Shown here in pieces: positions 43,898 to 53,648 of a stretch of DNA of 64,000 nt (position 1 is its first letter; every line of letters begins with the position of its first letter). Source of the DNA: Paraburkholderia lacunae (GTDB lineage: Bacteria > Pseudomonadota > Gammaproteobacteria > Burkholderiales > Burkholderiaceae); contig NZ_QHKS01000032.1 in the NCBI RefSeq assembly GCF_003353175.1, positions 16,961 to 80,960 of the forward strand. The letters are read 5' to 3'. The translations under genes and the position numbers were made by a program. The notes under the pieces were generated by a model. That model saw only the letters and a list, made by a program, of their open reading frames with translations. It ran no database searches and had not been told where the DNA came from.

Positions 43898-45239
43898 CTT
43901 CCTCCGCGGTGGCGGGCTTGGCCCGCGTTGCAGTTGCCGTCGTCGTCGCCGCCGAAGCAGTCGAAGGTCCCGGGACAAAACGCGTTGCCGGGCTTTTTGC
44001 GCGTTGTTCCGCCCCCGCCGCACGGACCAGCATGGCAAGCCGCTCTTCGAGCGTACGGATCGTCGCCTGCGGCGACAGCGCGCGCTCGGCATACTCGCGT
44101 GCAGCGAGGCCCAGTTCCGCACGGCGCTGCGGATTGCTGGCCAACGCGCTGATCGCCGCTGCAAGCGCAGGCACGTCGTCGGGCGGCACCACCACGCCAC
44201 GTGGCGCCACTTCGTCGAATAGGCCCGTACCTCGACGGGCCATCGCCACGATGGCCCGTCCGCTTGCGAACATGCCGGTGAGCTTGGACGGCATCACCAG
44301 ATCCGCTGCATCGCCGCGCTGCGGCAACACGTGGATATCGGCGAGGTTGAGCAATTCGTTCAAACGCTCCGCCGGTTGCAACGGAATGAAAATGCAGTTC
44401 GACAATGCCGCGCAGCGTTCGAGCAAACCCTGTTTCGCGGCCCCGCTGCCGCAGAAAACGAACGTGAGGTCGGGGCGTACGGCGAGCAATGCCGCCGCGT
44501 CGGCGAGCGTTTCGATGCCCTGCTTCGCGCCCATGTTGCCCGAGTACAGAACCACCTTCTGTCCGCGCGGAATATGCAACTGGCGCCGATATTCGCTCGC
44601 TTGCGCGAGCGGAAAAATCTTCGAGGCGTCGACCCAGTTGGGCAGGCACACGATCCGCGTCGGGTCCACGCCCTTCATCAGCGCGCGCGTGATCATCTGC
44701 CTGGAAATCGACGACACCGCATCGAAGCGCCGCAGCAATGCGCTTTCGATCCAGCGCGCGAAGCGGGCGCCGCGCGGGCTCTTCAGCAGACCGAGATCGA
44801 AAGCCGCGTCGACCTCGTAGTCCTGAATATGCAGCCACGCGCTCGCCTGTGCGATGCGCGCCAGCGCGAGCGCGCCGGGCGCGCACATCAGCGTCGGGGC
44901 AATCAGCACGACCGCATCGGGACGCCATCGCGCCTGCATGGCAAGCAGCGGCAACGAGGTCGTCGCGAAACTCGCGAGATGCGCCATCCGCTTCACGCCG
45001 CTGGGCCGCGACGGCACCCATAGCGGCGCGCGCCAGACCGTCACGCCGTCGCGCATTTCGCGGCGGAACCGCCACCACGAATAGCCCGCGGCAATCCGCC
45101 ATTCCGGGTAATAAGGCGGTGCGCACACCACGCGAACCTCGTGCCCGCTGCCGGCCAGAAGCGCAGCCATTTCGGCCGTGTACTTGCCCGTCCCGGTCAG
45201 TTCAGGCGCGTAGTTGAGGCCGTATATCAGAATCTTCAT
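43884..45239 (-). CDS. WcaI-like glycosyltransferase (GT4)
   Basis: A 451-residue GT-B enzyme of the colanic acid WcaI type. N-terminus: KILIYGLNYAPELTGTGKYT, very characteristic of this group, followed by VVCAPPYYPEWRI. C-terminal half: VVLYSGNMGAKQGIETLADAA and the short donor motif PSKLTGMFASGR. In colanic acid synthesis WcaI is thought to transfer fucose, which fits the Gmd/Fcl genes in the same operon, but that assignment here is inference. The last 50 residues are a low-complexity Ala/Thr/Lys tail. It lies 57 bp after the previous glycosyltransferase gene and shares its strand. Confidence 0.9.
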   Translation of the reverse strand: MKILIYGLNYAPELTGTGKYTAEMAALLAGSGHEVRVVCAPPYYPEWRIAAGYSWWRFRREMRDGVTVWRAPLWVPSRPSGVKRMAHLASFATTSLPLLAMQARWRPDAVVLIAPTLMCAPGALALARIAQASAWLHIQDYEVDAAFDLGLLKSPRGARFARWIESALLRRFDAVSSISRQMITRALMKGVDPTRIVCLPNWVDASKIFPLAQASEYRRQLHIPRGQKVVLYSGNMGAKQGIETLADAAALLAVRPDLTFVFCGSGAAKQGLLERCAALSNCIFIPLQPAERLNELLNLADIHVLPQRGDAADLVMPSKLTGMFASGRAIVAMARRGTGLFDEVAPRGVVVPPDDVPALAAAISALASNPQRRAELGLAAREYAERALSPQATIRTLEERLAMLVRAAGAEQRAKSPATRFVPGPSTASAATTTATATRAKPATAEEAAPD

Positions 45240-45296
45240 GGTGGCAGCCAGAACGTGTTGGAGCTTCGCTTACGCGACTCGACCGGGCAATGCGCG

Positions 45297-46439
45297 TCAG
45301 TCGCTCAGCATCAGCGCGCAGCCTCGCGCAATATTGGCGGCGGCCGAAGGCGGATCGAAGCGGCGAATCACGTCCATGCAGCGGCGCGCGGTGCCGCCCG
45401 CGTCGGCGAAAGCCTCGATCGCCTTGAGCATCGTGCGCTGCAATGCGGCGACATCGCCGGCGGTGAACGCATAACCGCTGACGCCGTCGATCACGAGCTC
45501 CGGCACGCAGCCGCAACTCTCGCTGACGACAGCCGGGCAGCCATGCGCGAGCGCTTCGTTGACAACCAGTCCCCACGGCTCGCTATAGCTCGGCAGCACG
45601 AGGCAGGTCGCGCCGTAGTACTCGTGTGTGAGCGGTTCGTCCTGCAGACTGCCGGCGAAGGTCACGGCCGTGCCGAGCTCGAGTTCGGCGACCTTCGCGT
45701 GCAGGACCTCTGTCATCGGCCCGGTGCCGACAATGCGCAATTTCGCGGCCGGAATCCGCCGCCGCAATCCGGCGAAGGCTTCGATCAGCGTGCCGATGCC
45801 CTTCTCCTCGGAGAGACGGCCGACATACAGGAACACCGGCGGATTGCCGGCACGGCTCGCGACTCGATCGACCAGCGCGCGCTCCGGCGAAAACGACCCG
45901 GGCAACGCGGCGGCCTGGCACGGCACGAAAATCTTGTCCCGCTTGGCGCCGAGCGACAGCAGATATTCACGGCTGCGCTCGCCGAAACCGAAGTAGCCGT
46001 CGCAGAGCGAAAAGAACACCCGTTTCGGGATCGACGTGAGGAGCCGCTTGGGCCGATCGCGCGCGGTCGAATCGACGAACACCGCGCGCCGCTTGCCGGT
46101 CACGATGCACGCCGCCAGCATCGCCCAGTATTCCGGACGGTGATAGCCCGGCAGGATGATCAGATCCGACTTGGCGCGCAGCACTTCCCACGTGAGCCGC
46201 GCGATCATCTTCAGCGTGGGCACGTCTTCATAGCAGCCGTCGAACAGTTTTTGCATCGGATAGCGATGATACGAATAGTCGACGTCGGAAAAGCCGACCC
46301 GGTCGTGCTCCGTATCCGCGATCTGGACCATGGAGTAGCGAATCGCTCCGGATGCCGAAATTTTGTGCAACGCAGAGAACACGACACCTTTATGGCGCGA
46401 CCATACGACATTGTGGAAGATCGTGACTGACGCTGTCAT
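45297..46439 (-). CDS. glycosyltransferase family 4, EPS cluster
   Basis: A 380-residue GT-B enzyme. The N-terminal half is less conserved (TIFHNVVWSRHKGVVFSAL). The C-terminal half has VFLYVGRLSEEKGIGTLIEAF and the motif SYSEPWGLVVNEALAHG (E-x7-E), followed by a conserved GCPAVVSESCG. The start has a GGGTGG site upstream. It lies 116 bp after fcl on the same strand and is followed by the WcaI-like gene. Donor sugar unknown; a GDP-activated sugar is plausible from context. Confidence 0.9.
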   Translation of the reverse strand: MTASVTIFHNVVWSRHKGVVFSALHKISASGAIRYSMVQIADTEHDRVGFSDVDYSYHRYPMQKLFDGCYEDVPTLKMIARLTWEVLRAKSDLIILPGYHRPEYWAMLAACIVTGKRRAVFVDSTARDRPKRLLTSIPKRVFFSLCDGYFGFGERSREYLLSLGAKRDKIFVPCQAAALPGSFSPERALVDRVASRAGNPPVFLYVGRLSEEKGIGTLIEAFAGLRRRIPAAKLRIVGTGPMTEVLHAKVAELELGTAVTFAGSLQDEPLTHEYYGATCLVLPSYSEPWGLVVNEALAHGCPAVVSESCGCVPELVIDGVSGYAFTAGDVAALQRTMLKAIEAFADAGGTARRCMDVIRRFDPPSAAANIARGCALMLSD

Positions 46440-46555
46440 TTGTGTGCCACCCCTCGAAAAATCGTCTTTTTGCCCGTTGCGCGCACTGCCCGCGCGAAGA
46501 GCCCCAAGCGTTCCTGAAGATCCGAAAACAGCGCTCGGCAGCTCGCCGTGCCCGC

Positions 46556-47521
46556 CTAGGCCTGCAAGGCGGCAGCGGGCGTCGAGCCGGCGCGTGATGC
46601 AACGAAATCACGATAAGTAGCCGCGATGCCCTGCTCGAGGCCGATCGTCGCGTGCCAGTTCATCCCCGCCAGCCGCGACACGTCGAGCAGCTTGCGCGGC
46701 GTGCCGTCCGGCTTGGACGTATCGAATACGAGTTCCCCCTCGAAGCCGACGACCCTGTTGATGCATTCGGCGAGTTCGCGTATCGACAGGTCGTCGCCGA
46801 CGCCGACGTTGAACAGGCCCTCGGTCACGTTGTGCTCGAGGATGAAGAGCGTCGCCGCCGCCAGATCGTCGACGTGCAGAAACTCGCGGCGCGGCGTGCC
46901 CGACCCCCACACCGTCAACGTGGCGGCGCCGCTCACTTTCGCTTCGTGCGCCTTGCGCAGCAGGGCCGGCAATACGTGGCTGCTGTTCAGGTCGTAGTTG
47001 TCGTTCGGGCCGTACAGATTGGTCGGCATCAACGCGACGAACTGGGTGTTGTACTCGCGGTTATAGGCGTCGCACAGCTTGAGGCCGGCGATCTTCGCGA
47101 TCGCATACGCGTCGTTGGTCGGTTCGAGCGCCGAAGTCAGCAGATACTCTTCGCGAATCGGCTGCGGGCATTGCTTCGGATAAATGCACGACGAGCCGAA
47201 GAACACCAGCCGCTCGACGTGGGCCCGATACGCGGCATGGATCACGTTGGTTTCGATCACGAGGTTTTCGTAGATGAATTCGCCAGGTCTCGTCGCATTG
47301 GCGAGAATGCCGCCCACCCGCGCGGCCGCCAGCAGCACGACATCGATCTGCTCGTCCTCGAAGAAGCGATTCACGGCCGCCTGATCCGTGAGATCGAGTT
47401 CCGCCCTGGAACGCGTGACGATGTCGCGATAGCCGTCGGCGAGGAGGCGCCGAACCAGCGCGGAACCGACCATGCCGCGGTGGCCCGCGACGAAGATGCG
47501 TGCGTGTTTGTTCATCGCCAT
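46556..47521 (-). CDS. fcl: GDP-L-fucose synthase (GDP-4-keto-6-deoxymannose epimerase/reductase)
   Basis: A 321-residue short-chain dehydrogenase-type enzyme that turns GDP-4-keto-6-deoxy-D-mannose into GDP-L-fucose with NADPH. NADP-binding motif: GHRGMVGSALVRRL. Catalytic Ser in FFGSSCIYPK and Y-x3-K in AYAIAKIAG. Also visible are PTNLYGPNDNYD and RREFLHVDDLA, both typical of Fcl/WcaG. The start ATG shares its A with the gmd stop (TGATG), so translation is coupled; an ATG two codons downstream is an alternative. With gmd it forms the two-step fucose branch from GDP-mannose. Confidence 0.96.
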   Translation of the reverse strand: MAMNKHARIFVAGHRGMVGSALVRRLLADGYRDIVTRSRAELDLTDQAAVNRFFEDEQIDVVLLAAARVGGILANATRPGEFIYENLVIETNVIHAAYRAHVERLVFFGSSCIYPKQCPQPIREEYLLTSALEPTNDAYAIAKIAGLKLCDAYNREYNTQFVALMPTNLYGPNDNYDLNSSHVLPALLRKAHEAKVSGAATLTVWGSGTPRREFLHVDDLAAATLFILEHNVTEGLFNVGVGDDLSIRELAECINRVVGFEGELVFDTSKPDGTPRKLLDVSRLAGMNWHATIGLEQGIAATYRDFVASRAGSTPAAALQA

Positions 47522-48639
47522 CACTCGTGGTGTTCCAGTGTCGTGAAGCCGGCCAGCGTGACGAGCGCATCGCGTCTCGCGATCTGGTAATCGGCGCGCA
47601 CCATTTCCTTGACGAGCGCGCTGAACGGCGTGGTCGGCCGCCAGCCGAGACGCGCGTGCGCTTTCGACGGATCGCCGAGCAGCGTCTCGACTTCCGCCGG
47701 CCTGAAGTAGCGCGGATCGACGCGCACCACCACATCGCCCGGCGACATCTTGATTTCGCGTCCCTCGACCTTCTCGACAATCCCGACCTCATCCACGCCG
47801 GTGCCTTCGAAGCGCACCGTCGCGCCCAGTTCAGCGGCGGCATGCTGAACGAATTCGCGCACGCTGTACTGCACGCCGGTGGCGATCACGTAATCCTCCG
47901 GCTGCTCCTGTTGCAGCATGCGCCATTGCATCTCGACGTAATCGCGTGCATGGCCCCAGTCGCGCAGCGCCGACAGATTGCCGAGGTACAGCGTCTTCTG
48001 CATGCCCACGGCAATACGCGCCATGGCGCGCGTGATCTTGCGCGTCACGAAGGTCTCGCCGCGCACCGGCGATTCGTGATTGAACAGAATGCCGTTGCAC
48101 GCGTAGAGCCCATAGGCCTCGCGGTAATTGACGGTCGTCCAGTAGGCAAAGAGCTTGGCGACCGCATAGGGGCTGCGCGGATAGAACGGCGTCGTCTCCG
48201 ATTGCGGAATCTGCTGCACCAGACCGTACAGCTCCGAGGTCGAGGCCTGATAAAAGCGCGTCTTGTGCTGAAGCCCCAGAATCCGGATCGCTTCGAGAAT
48301 GCGCAAGGCGCCGAGGCCGTCCGCGTTGGCCGTGTATTCGGGTTCCTCGAACGACACCGCCACGTGGCTCTGGGCCGCGAGGTTGTAGATTTCGTCCGGC
48401 TCGACGCGCTGGATCACCCGCAGGATGCTCGTCGAGTCGGTCAGGTCGGCGTGATGCAGGAAGAGCCTCTGCTCCGGGTCGTGTGGATCGCGGTAAAGAT
48501 GATCGATCCGGTCGGTGTTGAACAGCGATGACCTGCGTTTGATGCCATGCACGTCGTAGTCCTTGGCGAGCAGCAGCTCAGCCAGGTACGACCCGTCCTG
48601 TCCAGTGATGCCGGTAATCAGCGCGACCTTGCGTTTCAT
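47521..48639 (-). CDS. gmd: GDP-mannose 4,6-dehydratase
   Basis: A 372-residue NADP-dependent dehydratase that forms GDP-4-keto-6-deoxy-D-mannose. The start (MKRKVALITG) has AAGGAG upstream. Motifs: GITGQDGSYLAELLL for the cofactor, the KRRSSLFNTDRI segment typical of Gmd, the catalytic pair in SPYAVAKLFAYW (Y-x3-K), and VRVDPRYFRPAEVETLLGD at the C-terminus. It is followed by fcl with overlapping stop and start codons, and preceded by wzc after 80 bp. It places GDP-L-fucose, or another GDP-deoxy sugar, in this polysaccharide. Confidence 0.97.
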   Translation of the reverse strand: MKRKVALITGITGQDGSYLAELLLAKDYDVHGIKRRSSLFNTDRIDHLYRDPHDPEQRLFLHHADLTDSTSILRVIQRVEPDEIYNLAAQSHVAVSFEEPEYTANADGLGALRILEAIRILGLQHKTRFYQASTSELYGLVQQIPQSETTPFYPRSPYAVAKLFAYWTTVNYREAYGLYACNGILFNHESPVRGETFVTRKITRAMARIAVGMQKTLYLGNLSALRDWGHARDYVEMQWRMLQQEQPEDYVIATGVQYSVREFVQHAAAELGATVRFEGTGVDEVGIVEKVEGREIKMSPGDVVVRVDPRYFRPAEVETLLGDPSKAHARLGWRPTTPFSALVKEMVRADYQIARRDALVTLAGFTTLEHHE

Positions 48640-48719
48640 GAAGCATTCTCCTTGGTGAACGTTTCGAACCCCTTGTCGCAGCGCGGTTGAACGGTGGTGG
48701 TCGGCCGCTGGCCGCCGTT

Positions 48720-50954
48720 TCAACCCGCGATGCTGTCGTATCCGTAGTAGCCGCCGTGATAGCCCGAACCGAGGAATGCCCCTTCCTGCGGCACGTCGGT
48801 GAGCAGCACGCCTTTGAGCGACACCCCGCCGTTATGCAGCCGCTTGGCGGTTTCGGATATCTCGTTCAATGGATGGCGGCCGTAGCGCACCACCAGCAGC
48901 GCCGTGCCAGCGTATTTGCCGATCACGGTCGAGTCGGTCACCGCGAGCACGGGCGGCGTGTCGACGATGATGAGGTCGTACCTCGACTTCAAATCGTCGA
49001 GCATCATCTCGAAGCGTTTGCTCATCAGCAGCTCGGATGGATGCGCGGGCAGCGTGCCCTTGGCCAGCACGTCGAGTCCCGGCAGGACGTCGCGCTGGAT
49101 CATGGCATGCAGATCGCCGCCGCTCAGCACATCCGAGAGCCCCGGCTGGTGTCCGATACCGAAATGCGAATGGACGTCGCCGCGCCGCATGTCGCCGTCG
49201 ATGATCAGCACGCGCTTGTTCGCGGACGCGACCAGCGCCGACAGATTCACCGACAGGAACGACTTGCCGGTATCGGGCCTCGAGCCGGTGATCATCACGA
49301 CGTTGTTGTCGGCATGGTCGAGCGACAGTTGCAACGAAGTCCGCAGATTGCGCACGCCTTCCACGGCGATGTCCTGCGGCGCCTGCTCGGCCAGCACGTG
49401 CAGCCCGCGGCGGCGCAGCATGACGTTTTCCTGCAGCCGCAGCTGATGCTGGCTTCTCGGCACCACGGCGAACACCGGCACGCCGAGCACGGCCTCGATT
49501 TCGTCCGGACGCTCCACGCCGCCATACATCGCGCGCTTGAAGAAGGTCAGCATGATGCCGATCAGCAAGCCGCCGCCGAGCGAGATCAGGATCGCCAGCA
49601 CGCGCTTCGGACGCACCGGTTCGTCCGGCGCCTCGGCAAAATCCACCACACGCACGCTGCCCACCTGGCCGGCTTTCGCCACCCTGAGTTGCTGCGCGCT
49701 GTTGAGCAGGTTGGTATAGAGCTCCGTGTCGACGTGCACGTCGCGCAACAGCCGCAACGCCGTCTGTTCGGTATCCGGCATCACGGCCACGCTTCGATTC
49801 ATGTTGTTCTGGGCACCCTGCAAGGCCGCGATCTGTGCGTCGAGTGCCGCTACTGCCGGGTGATTCGCCGTAAAGCGGGTCGACATCTCCGCGCGCTGCT
49901 GCTGCAGATCGAGCAGCTTGGTCTTGTTGTCGACGATCTGCTGCAGCAACAGCCGGCTTTCTTCGCCGAGATCGACCGTGCCGTGCGTGTTGCGGAACTT
50001 GTTATAGCGCTGCTCGGCGTCGTCGAGTTCCTTGCGCAAGCCGGGCAGTTGCTGATCGAGGAACGCCAGCATGTGCTCGGCCTCGGTCGAGCGGCTGTCC
50101 ACATCCTGGCGGATGAATTGGCGCGCCATGCTGTTGACGATGTTCGCGGTCAACGCGCTGTCGCCGCCTTCGAGGCTCGCGCGAATCACGCCGGACTGAA
50201 GCGTGGTTTCCGCGACCACCAGCGCCTTTTGCAGCCGGTCGACGGTGCTCAGCGTCGAGGCACGCGACAGTTCGAAGCGCGCCCCGGCGGGTCCGACCAG
50301 CGCATCGACGTGCAGCGCAATCGGGCCGTCGGCGGTATCGGTCTGCACGGTCTCGCCGACGCGCCCCGAGAGAATGGCGATACCGTTCCTGTCGCGCAAC
50401 ACATACGATCCATCATTGCCTTTGATCAGCGTGAAGGTCGTGTCGTAAAGCTCCTTCGCGGTGTCGAAGCGAGACACGGCGATACGCTCGCTGCCCCACG
50501 CGTAACCGGACAGGTTGATGAACGAAGGCAGCCTGAAGCCCCACTGCCCATTCACCAGACCGGCAAGCATCCCGCCGATGAACGGCAGATAGCGCGGTGT
50601 CGCCGTGATGTCGAGGTGCAGCGCCCTGACGGTTTCCTCGGTGACCAGACGCGACTTCAGCAACTCGATCTCCGCCGCCGTCGACGGTTTGGTGTCGAAC
50701 ATCCCGGTGAGCGGCGGCAAAGAATCCTTGCCGTTGGCGTTGTTGTTGCCCGTCTTGTCCTCGACATGGAACAGCACGTCCGCGCGGTAAGTCGGCGGGG
50801 CGAGAAACGCGTAGGCGCACCCCAGCGCCAGCGCGACCAGCATCGCCATCACGATCGTGCGCCAGCCACGCACAATCGTGCGCAGATAGTCCGACAGGTG
50901 CAGCTCATCCTGCGCGGACACGTCTGTGTAGCGGTTTTCGAAGTTGATTGCCAT
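48720..50954 (-). CDS. wzc: polysaccharide co-polymerase/tyrosine autokinase (Wzc type)
   Basis: A 744-residue inner-membrane protein controlling EPS chain length and export. Order: N-terminal membrane helix (TIVMAMLVALALGCAYAFL), a Wzz-like periplasmic domain with long coiled coils (residues about 55-440), a second helix (AILISLGGGLLIGIMLTFF), and a cytoplasmic BY-kinase domain with Walker A (GSRPDTGKS), Walker A' (VLIIDGDMRRGD) and Walker B (LIIVDTPPVL). A short Tyr-cluster tail (YHGGYYGYDS) holds the probable autophosphorylation sites. No low-molecular-weight tyrosine phosphatase gene (wzb) lies beside it, which is unusual. The start at 50954 follows GGGTGAAG; a GTG three codons upstream is possible. 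Confidence 0.95.
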   Translation of the reverse strand: MAINFENRYTDVSAQDELHLSDYLRTIVRGWRTIVMAMLVALALGCAYAFLAPPTYRADVLFHVEDKTGNNNANGKDSLPPLTGMFDTKPSTAAEIELLKSRLVTEETVRALHLDITATPRYLPFIGGMLAGLVNGQWGFRLPSFINLSGYAWGSERIAVSRFDTAKELYDTTFTLIKGNDGSYVLRDRNGIAILSGRVGETVQTDTADGPIALHVDALVGPAGARFELSRASTLSTVDRLQKALVVAETTLQSGVIRASLEGGDSALTANIVNSMARQFIRQDVDSRSTEAEHMLAFLDQQLPGLRKELDDAEQRYNKFRNTHGTVDLGEESRLLLQQIVDNKTKLLDLQQQRAEMSTRFTANHPAVAALDAQIAALQGAQNNMNRSVAVMPDTEQTALRLLRDVHVDTELYTNLLNSAQQLRVAKAGQVGSVRVVDFAEAPDEPVRPKRVLAILISLGGGLLIGIMLTFFKRAMYGGVERPDEIEAVLGVPVFAVVPRSQHQLRLQENVMLRRRGLHVLAEQAPQDIAVEGVRNLRTSLQLSLDHADNNVVMITGSRPDTGKSFLSVNLSALVASANKRVLIIDGDMRRGDVHSHFGIGHQPGLSDVLSGGDLHAMIQRDVLPGLDVLAKGTLPAHPSELLMSKRFEMMLDDLKSRYDLIIVDTPPVLAVTDSTVIGKYAGTALLVVRYGRHPLNEISETAKRLHNGGVSLKGVLLTDVPQEGAFLGSGYHGGYYGYDSIAG

Positions 50955-51002
50955 TTTCTTCACCCAACAAAACCCGGCGGTTCAAGAGCAGGATTCATAG
51001 CC

Positions 51003-52142
51003 TCATTTCGCGACGATGACGCCCGTTACAGCGGCGTTGATTGCCGGCAGGATCAGGTTCAACACGCGGTTGAAGCGAACCAGCGAACCGTTGTCGACGT
51101 ACACCACATCCTTCGGCTGAAGTTCGAACTGGTTCGCGAGCACCATCGAAACCGGCGATGTCGCATCGAGGTGATAGACCTCCGGCTGGTCGGCCGTCGA
51201 ATTGCGGATCACGAACAACTGCCTCGGCGAGGCCGTGGTCGAGTTGAAGCTGCCGCTGTCGGACAGGGCCTGCGACAACGTCAACGTGCCGTTTCGCATC
51301 GGTGTGATGGTCGCCGGCTTGTTGACTTCGCCCATCACATAGACGGCGCTGTCGTCGCGCGAGGCCACCCGCACCATGTCGCCCGGTTGCAGATAGATGT
51401 CCGACGGATTGCGGCCGCGCTTGATCAGGTCGTCCACGTTGAGCGGATACGTCGTGCCGTTGCGGATCAGATCCACGCGGCTGCGGTCCGCGTTAGCGCT
51501 GAAGCCGCCGCCCAGGTTGATCGCGCTCGTCAGCGACATCGGAATGTCGTTGATCGACTGCGCGCCGGGCGTGCGTACTTCGCCGTCGAGGTAGACCTGC
51601 GCGGCACGGAACGACGCAACCCGCACCGTCACCTCGGGCTTCTGATACACGGTGCTCAGGCGCTTATGCAGCTCCTTCTGGATCGTCGCGACATCTTTCC
51701 CGGCAACGTGGACCGTTCCCGCATACGGAAACTGCACGTCGCCGTTTTCATCGATCAGGAAACCGGGCGCCGCGTCCGTCGGGCGTGCATTCGCCGCGGG
51801 TTGTCCAAGCGCCGCCGCGAGTTCAGGGTGATCCCATACGACAATCTGCAGCACGTCGCCAGGGCCGACCTTGTAAGCCGTCGGCTTGCCGAACAGCGCA
51901 AGCGTCGCGGGGCTGACGGCGGAAGACGTGCGCGCAGCGTTCATCTTGCGCAGCAACGACAGGTTGATATCGGTAATCGGTATCTGCACCTGCTGCGACG
52001 CCTCCGTGCTGTAATCCCCACCCGTGTCCTGCACCGCGGCCGGTGTAATCATTCGCTGGCCCGGTGCCAGCGAGCATGCGGAAAGCAGCGTTGCGATTGC
52101 GCAAACCAGAACGCTTCCTGTACGTATCCCAAGCGAGCCCAT
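51003..52142 (-). CDS. wza: outer-membrane polysaccharide export lipoprotein (Wza type)
   Basis: A 379-residue secretin-like lipoprotein that forms the outer-membrane channel for EPS. The start has AAGGAGGAAAC upstream. Lipoprotein signal with lipobox LLSAC (Cys near residue 23). Then come the poly_export domain (YKVGPGDVLQIVVWDHPEL), SLBB-type repeats (AAQVYLDGEVRTPGAQSI and AVYVMGEVNKPATITP), and a C-terminal amphipathic helix (RVLNLILPAINAAVTGV) that would form the membrane barrel. It lies between wcaJ and wzc on the same strand. Confidence 0.95.
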   Translation of the reverse strand: MGSLGIRTGSVLVCAIATLLSACSLAPGQRMITPAAVQDTGGDYSTEASQQVQIPITDINLSLLRKMNAARTSSAVSPATLALFGKPTAYKVGPGDVLQIVVWDHPELAAALGQPAANARPTDAAPGFLIDENGDVQFPYAGTVHVAGKDVATIQKELHKRLSTVYQKPEVTVRVASFRAAQVYLDGEVRTPGAQSINDIPMSLTSAINLGGGFSANADRSRVDLIRNGTTYPLNVDDLIKRGRNPSDIYLQPGDMVRVASRDDSAVYVMGEVNKPATITPMRNGTLTLSQALSDSGSFNSTTASPRQLFVIRNSTADQPEVYHLDATSPVSMVLANQFELQPKDVVYVDNGSLVRFNRVLNLILPAINAAVTGVIVAK

Positions 52143-52209
52143 GATGTTTCCTCCTTGCGCCAGGTCGCTGTCCTCGGGGGAGACAGCGACCCTCGTGCTT
52201 GTTAACTAC

Positions 52210-53595
52210 TTAGTAAGCGTTTCGATGCATCAGTCCCGCGACGATCGTCACGCCGATGATCCGCATGTCGAGTGCGAACGACCAATGCCCCAGGTAATAC
52301 AGGTCGTGCGCGACGCGACGCTCCATCTTCTCGATGCGGTCGGTTTCGCCACGAAAGCCGTTGATCTGCGCCCAGCCGGTAATGCCCGGCTTGATTCGAT
52401 AGCGATTGATGTAGCCGGCGACCACCTTCTGATAGAGGTCGTCGTGCTCGAGCGCATGGGGACGCGGTCCTACGACCGACATGTCGCCACGCAGCACGTT
52501 GAAAAACTGCGGCAGTTCGTCGAGGCTCGTGCGGCGCAGAAACGCGCCGACTTTCGTGACGCGCGGATCGTTGCGCGTCGCCTGCGTGAGGGTGCCTTTC
52601 TCCTCGATATGCGGACGCATCGAGCGGAACTTGTAGATCGTGAATACGCGCCCGTCCGCGCCCTTGCGCTTCTGCTTGAACAGCACCGGACCGCGCGACG
52701 AGAGCTTTACCGCAATCGCGATCGCGAGCAGGAGCGGGGCGAGGCCGATCAATGCAGTCGCCGCGAACAGGCGGTCGAAGATTTCCTTCTTCAGCATCGA
52801 ACTGGCAGAGAGCGGCGAGGCGACGAGGTTGATCGCCGGCACACCGAGCAGATCGATGACGCCGCTGCCGTCGAACAACGCAATGCTGCGCACGTCCGGC
52901 ATGAAGCGGATATTCACCAGATCGTCACGAAACTCGCCGATCAGCTTGCAGATCAGCGGCTCTTCGGCAAGCGACAACATGAGCCAAAGCTCGTGCACGT
53001 CGTTGGTACGGATGTAGTCGGCGAGCGCGTCCACCGAATCGAAGACCGGCACGCGCGTGCTGGTCACAGCGGAGACATCGGAGTGCGTGTTGTAGACCGC
53101 GGTGGCGCGGAAACCCGAGCCGGGCGCCGATTCGATCCGGCGAATGATCGCGTCGCACTGCGAGCCGCTGCCGACAATCGCGACCTGATGCAGATTCAGG
53201 CCGGCGCTGCGGGCACGCGCCAGCACCGCATGCGTGATCAGCCGGTAGGCGATCAGCAGGCCGCCGGTCACCGCGGTCCAGTAGGAGAACCACAGTCTCG
53301 ACACGAAGTCGATGCGATGCAGCGAGTACATCAACACCAGCGCACTGCCCTGCACCATCAGCCACGCAAGCGAAACCTGGCTGGCCAGCTCCAGCTTTGA
53401 ACGGCCGCGCCATGATTCGTAGACGCCGAACGCCGGAAACGTGGCCAGCGCAAACGCGGCGGAAAACATCGCCAGCGCCCAAAGGAAGCCGGATTGGGCG
53501 ACGTAGTCGAAACGGATCTGAGATGCCACGGCCGCTCCCGCGAGTACCAACGCGACATCGAAAACTCGCGCGAGCAAATCCTGAAACTTGCGCAT
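52210..53595 (-). CDS. wcaJ: undecaprenyl-phosphate sugar phosphotransferase (WcaJ/BceB type)
   Basis: A 461-residue priming enzyme that puts the first sugar phosphate, usually glucose-1-phosphate, on undecaprenyl phosphate. The N-terminal half has four hydrophobic helices and a nucleotide-fold region (VAIVGSGSQCDAIIRRI). The C-terminal sugar transferase domain starts with KKEIFDRLFAATALIGLAPL and contains GPVLFKQKRKGADGRVFTIY, KFRSMRPH, RRTSLDELPQFFNVLRGDMS and VVGPRPHA, all diagnostic. The start has a GAGGTAAG site upstream. It is the second gene of the manC-wcaJ-wza-wzc string. Confidence 0.95.
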   Translation of the reverse strand: MRKFQDLLARVFDVALVLAGAAVASQIRFDYVAQSGFLWALAMFSAAFALATFPAFGVYESWRGRSKLELASQVSLAWLMVQGSALVLMYSLHRIDFVSRLWFSYWTAVTGGLLIAYRLITHAVLARARSAGLNLHQVAIVGSGSQCDAIIRRIESAPGSGFRATAVYNTHSDVSAVTSTRVPVFDSVDALADYIRTNDVHELWLMLSLAEEPLICKLIGEFRDDLVNIRFMPDVRSIALFDGSGVIDLLGVPAINLVASPLSASSMLKKEIFDRLFAATALIGLAPLLLAIAIAVKLSSRGPVLFKQKRKGADGRVFTIYKFRSMRPHIEEKGTLTQATRNDPRVTKVGAFLRRTSLDELPQFFNVLRGDMSVVGPRPHALEHDDLYQKVVAGYINRYRIKPGITGWAQINGFRGETDRIEKMERRVAHDLYYLGHWSFALDMRIIGVTIVAGLMHRNAY

Positions 53596-53648
53596 TTTGC
53601 TTACCTCGTTCTTGCCGTTCTTTTCCGCAGATGATTCCCGGCCCGCCG

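Noticed and set aside
48687..52205. Long plus-strand open frame opposite wzc and wza
   Set aside because: Same shadow effect; no domain, no ribosome binding site, and the opposite strand is clearly coding.
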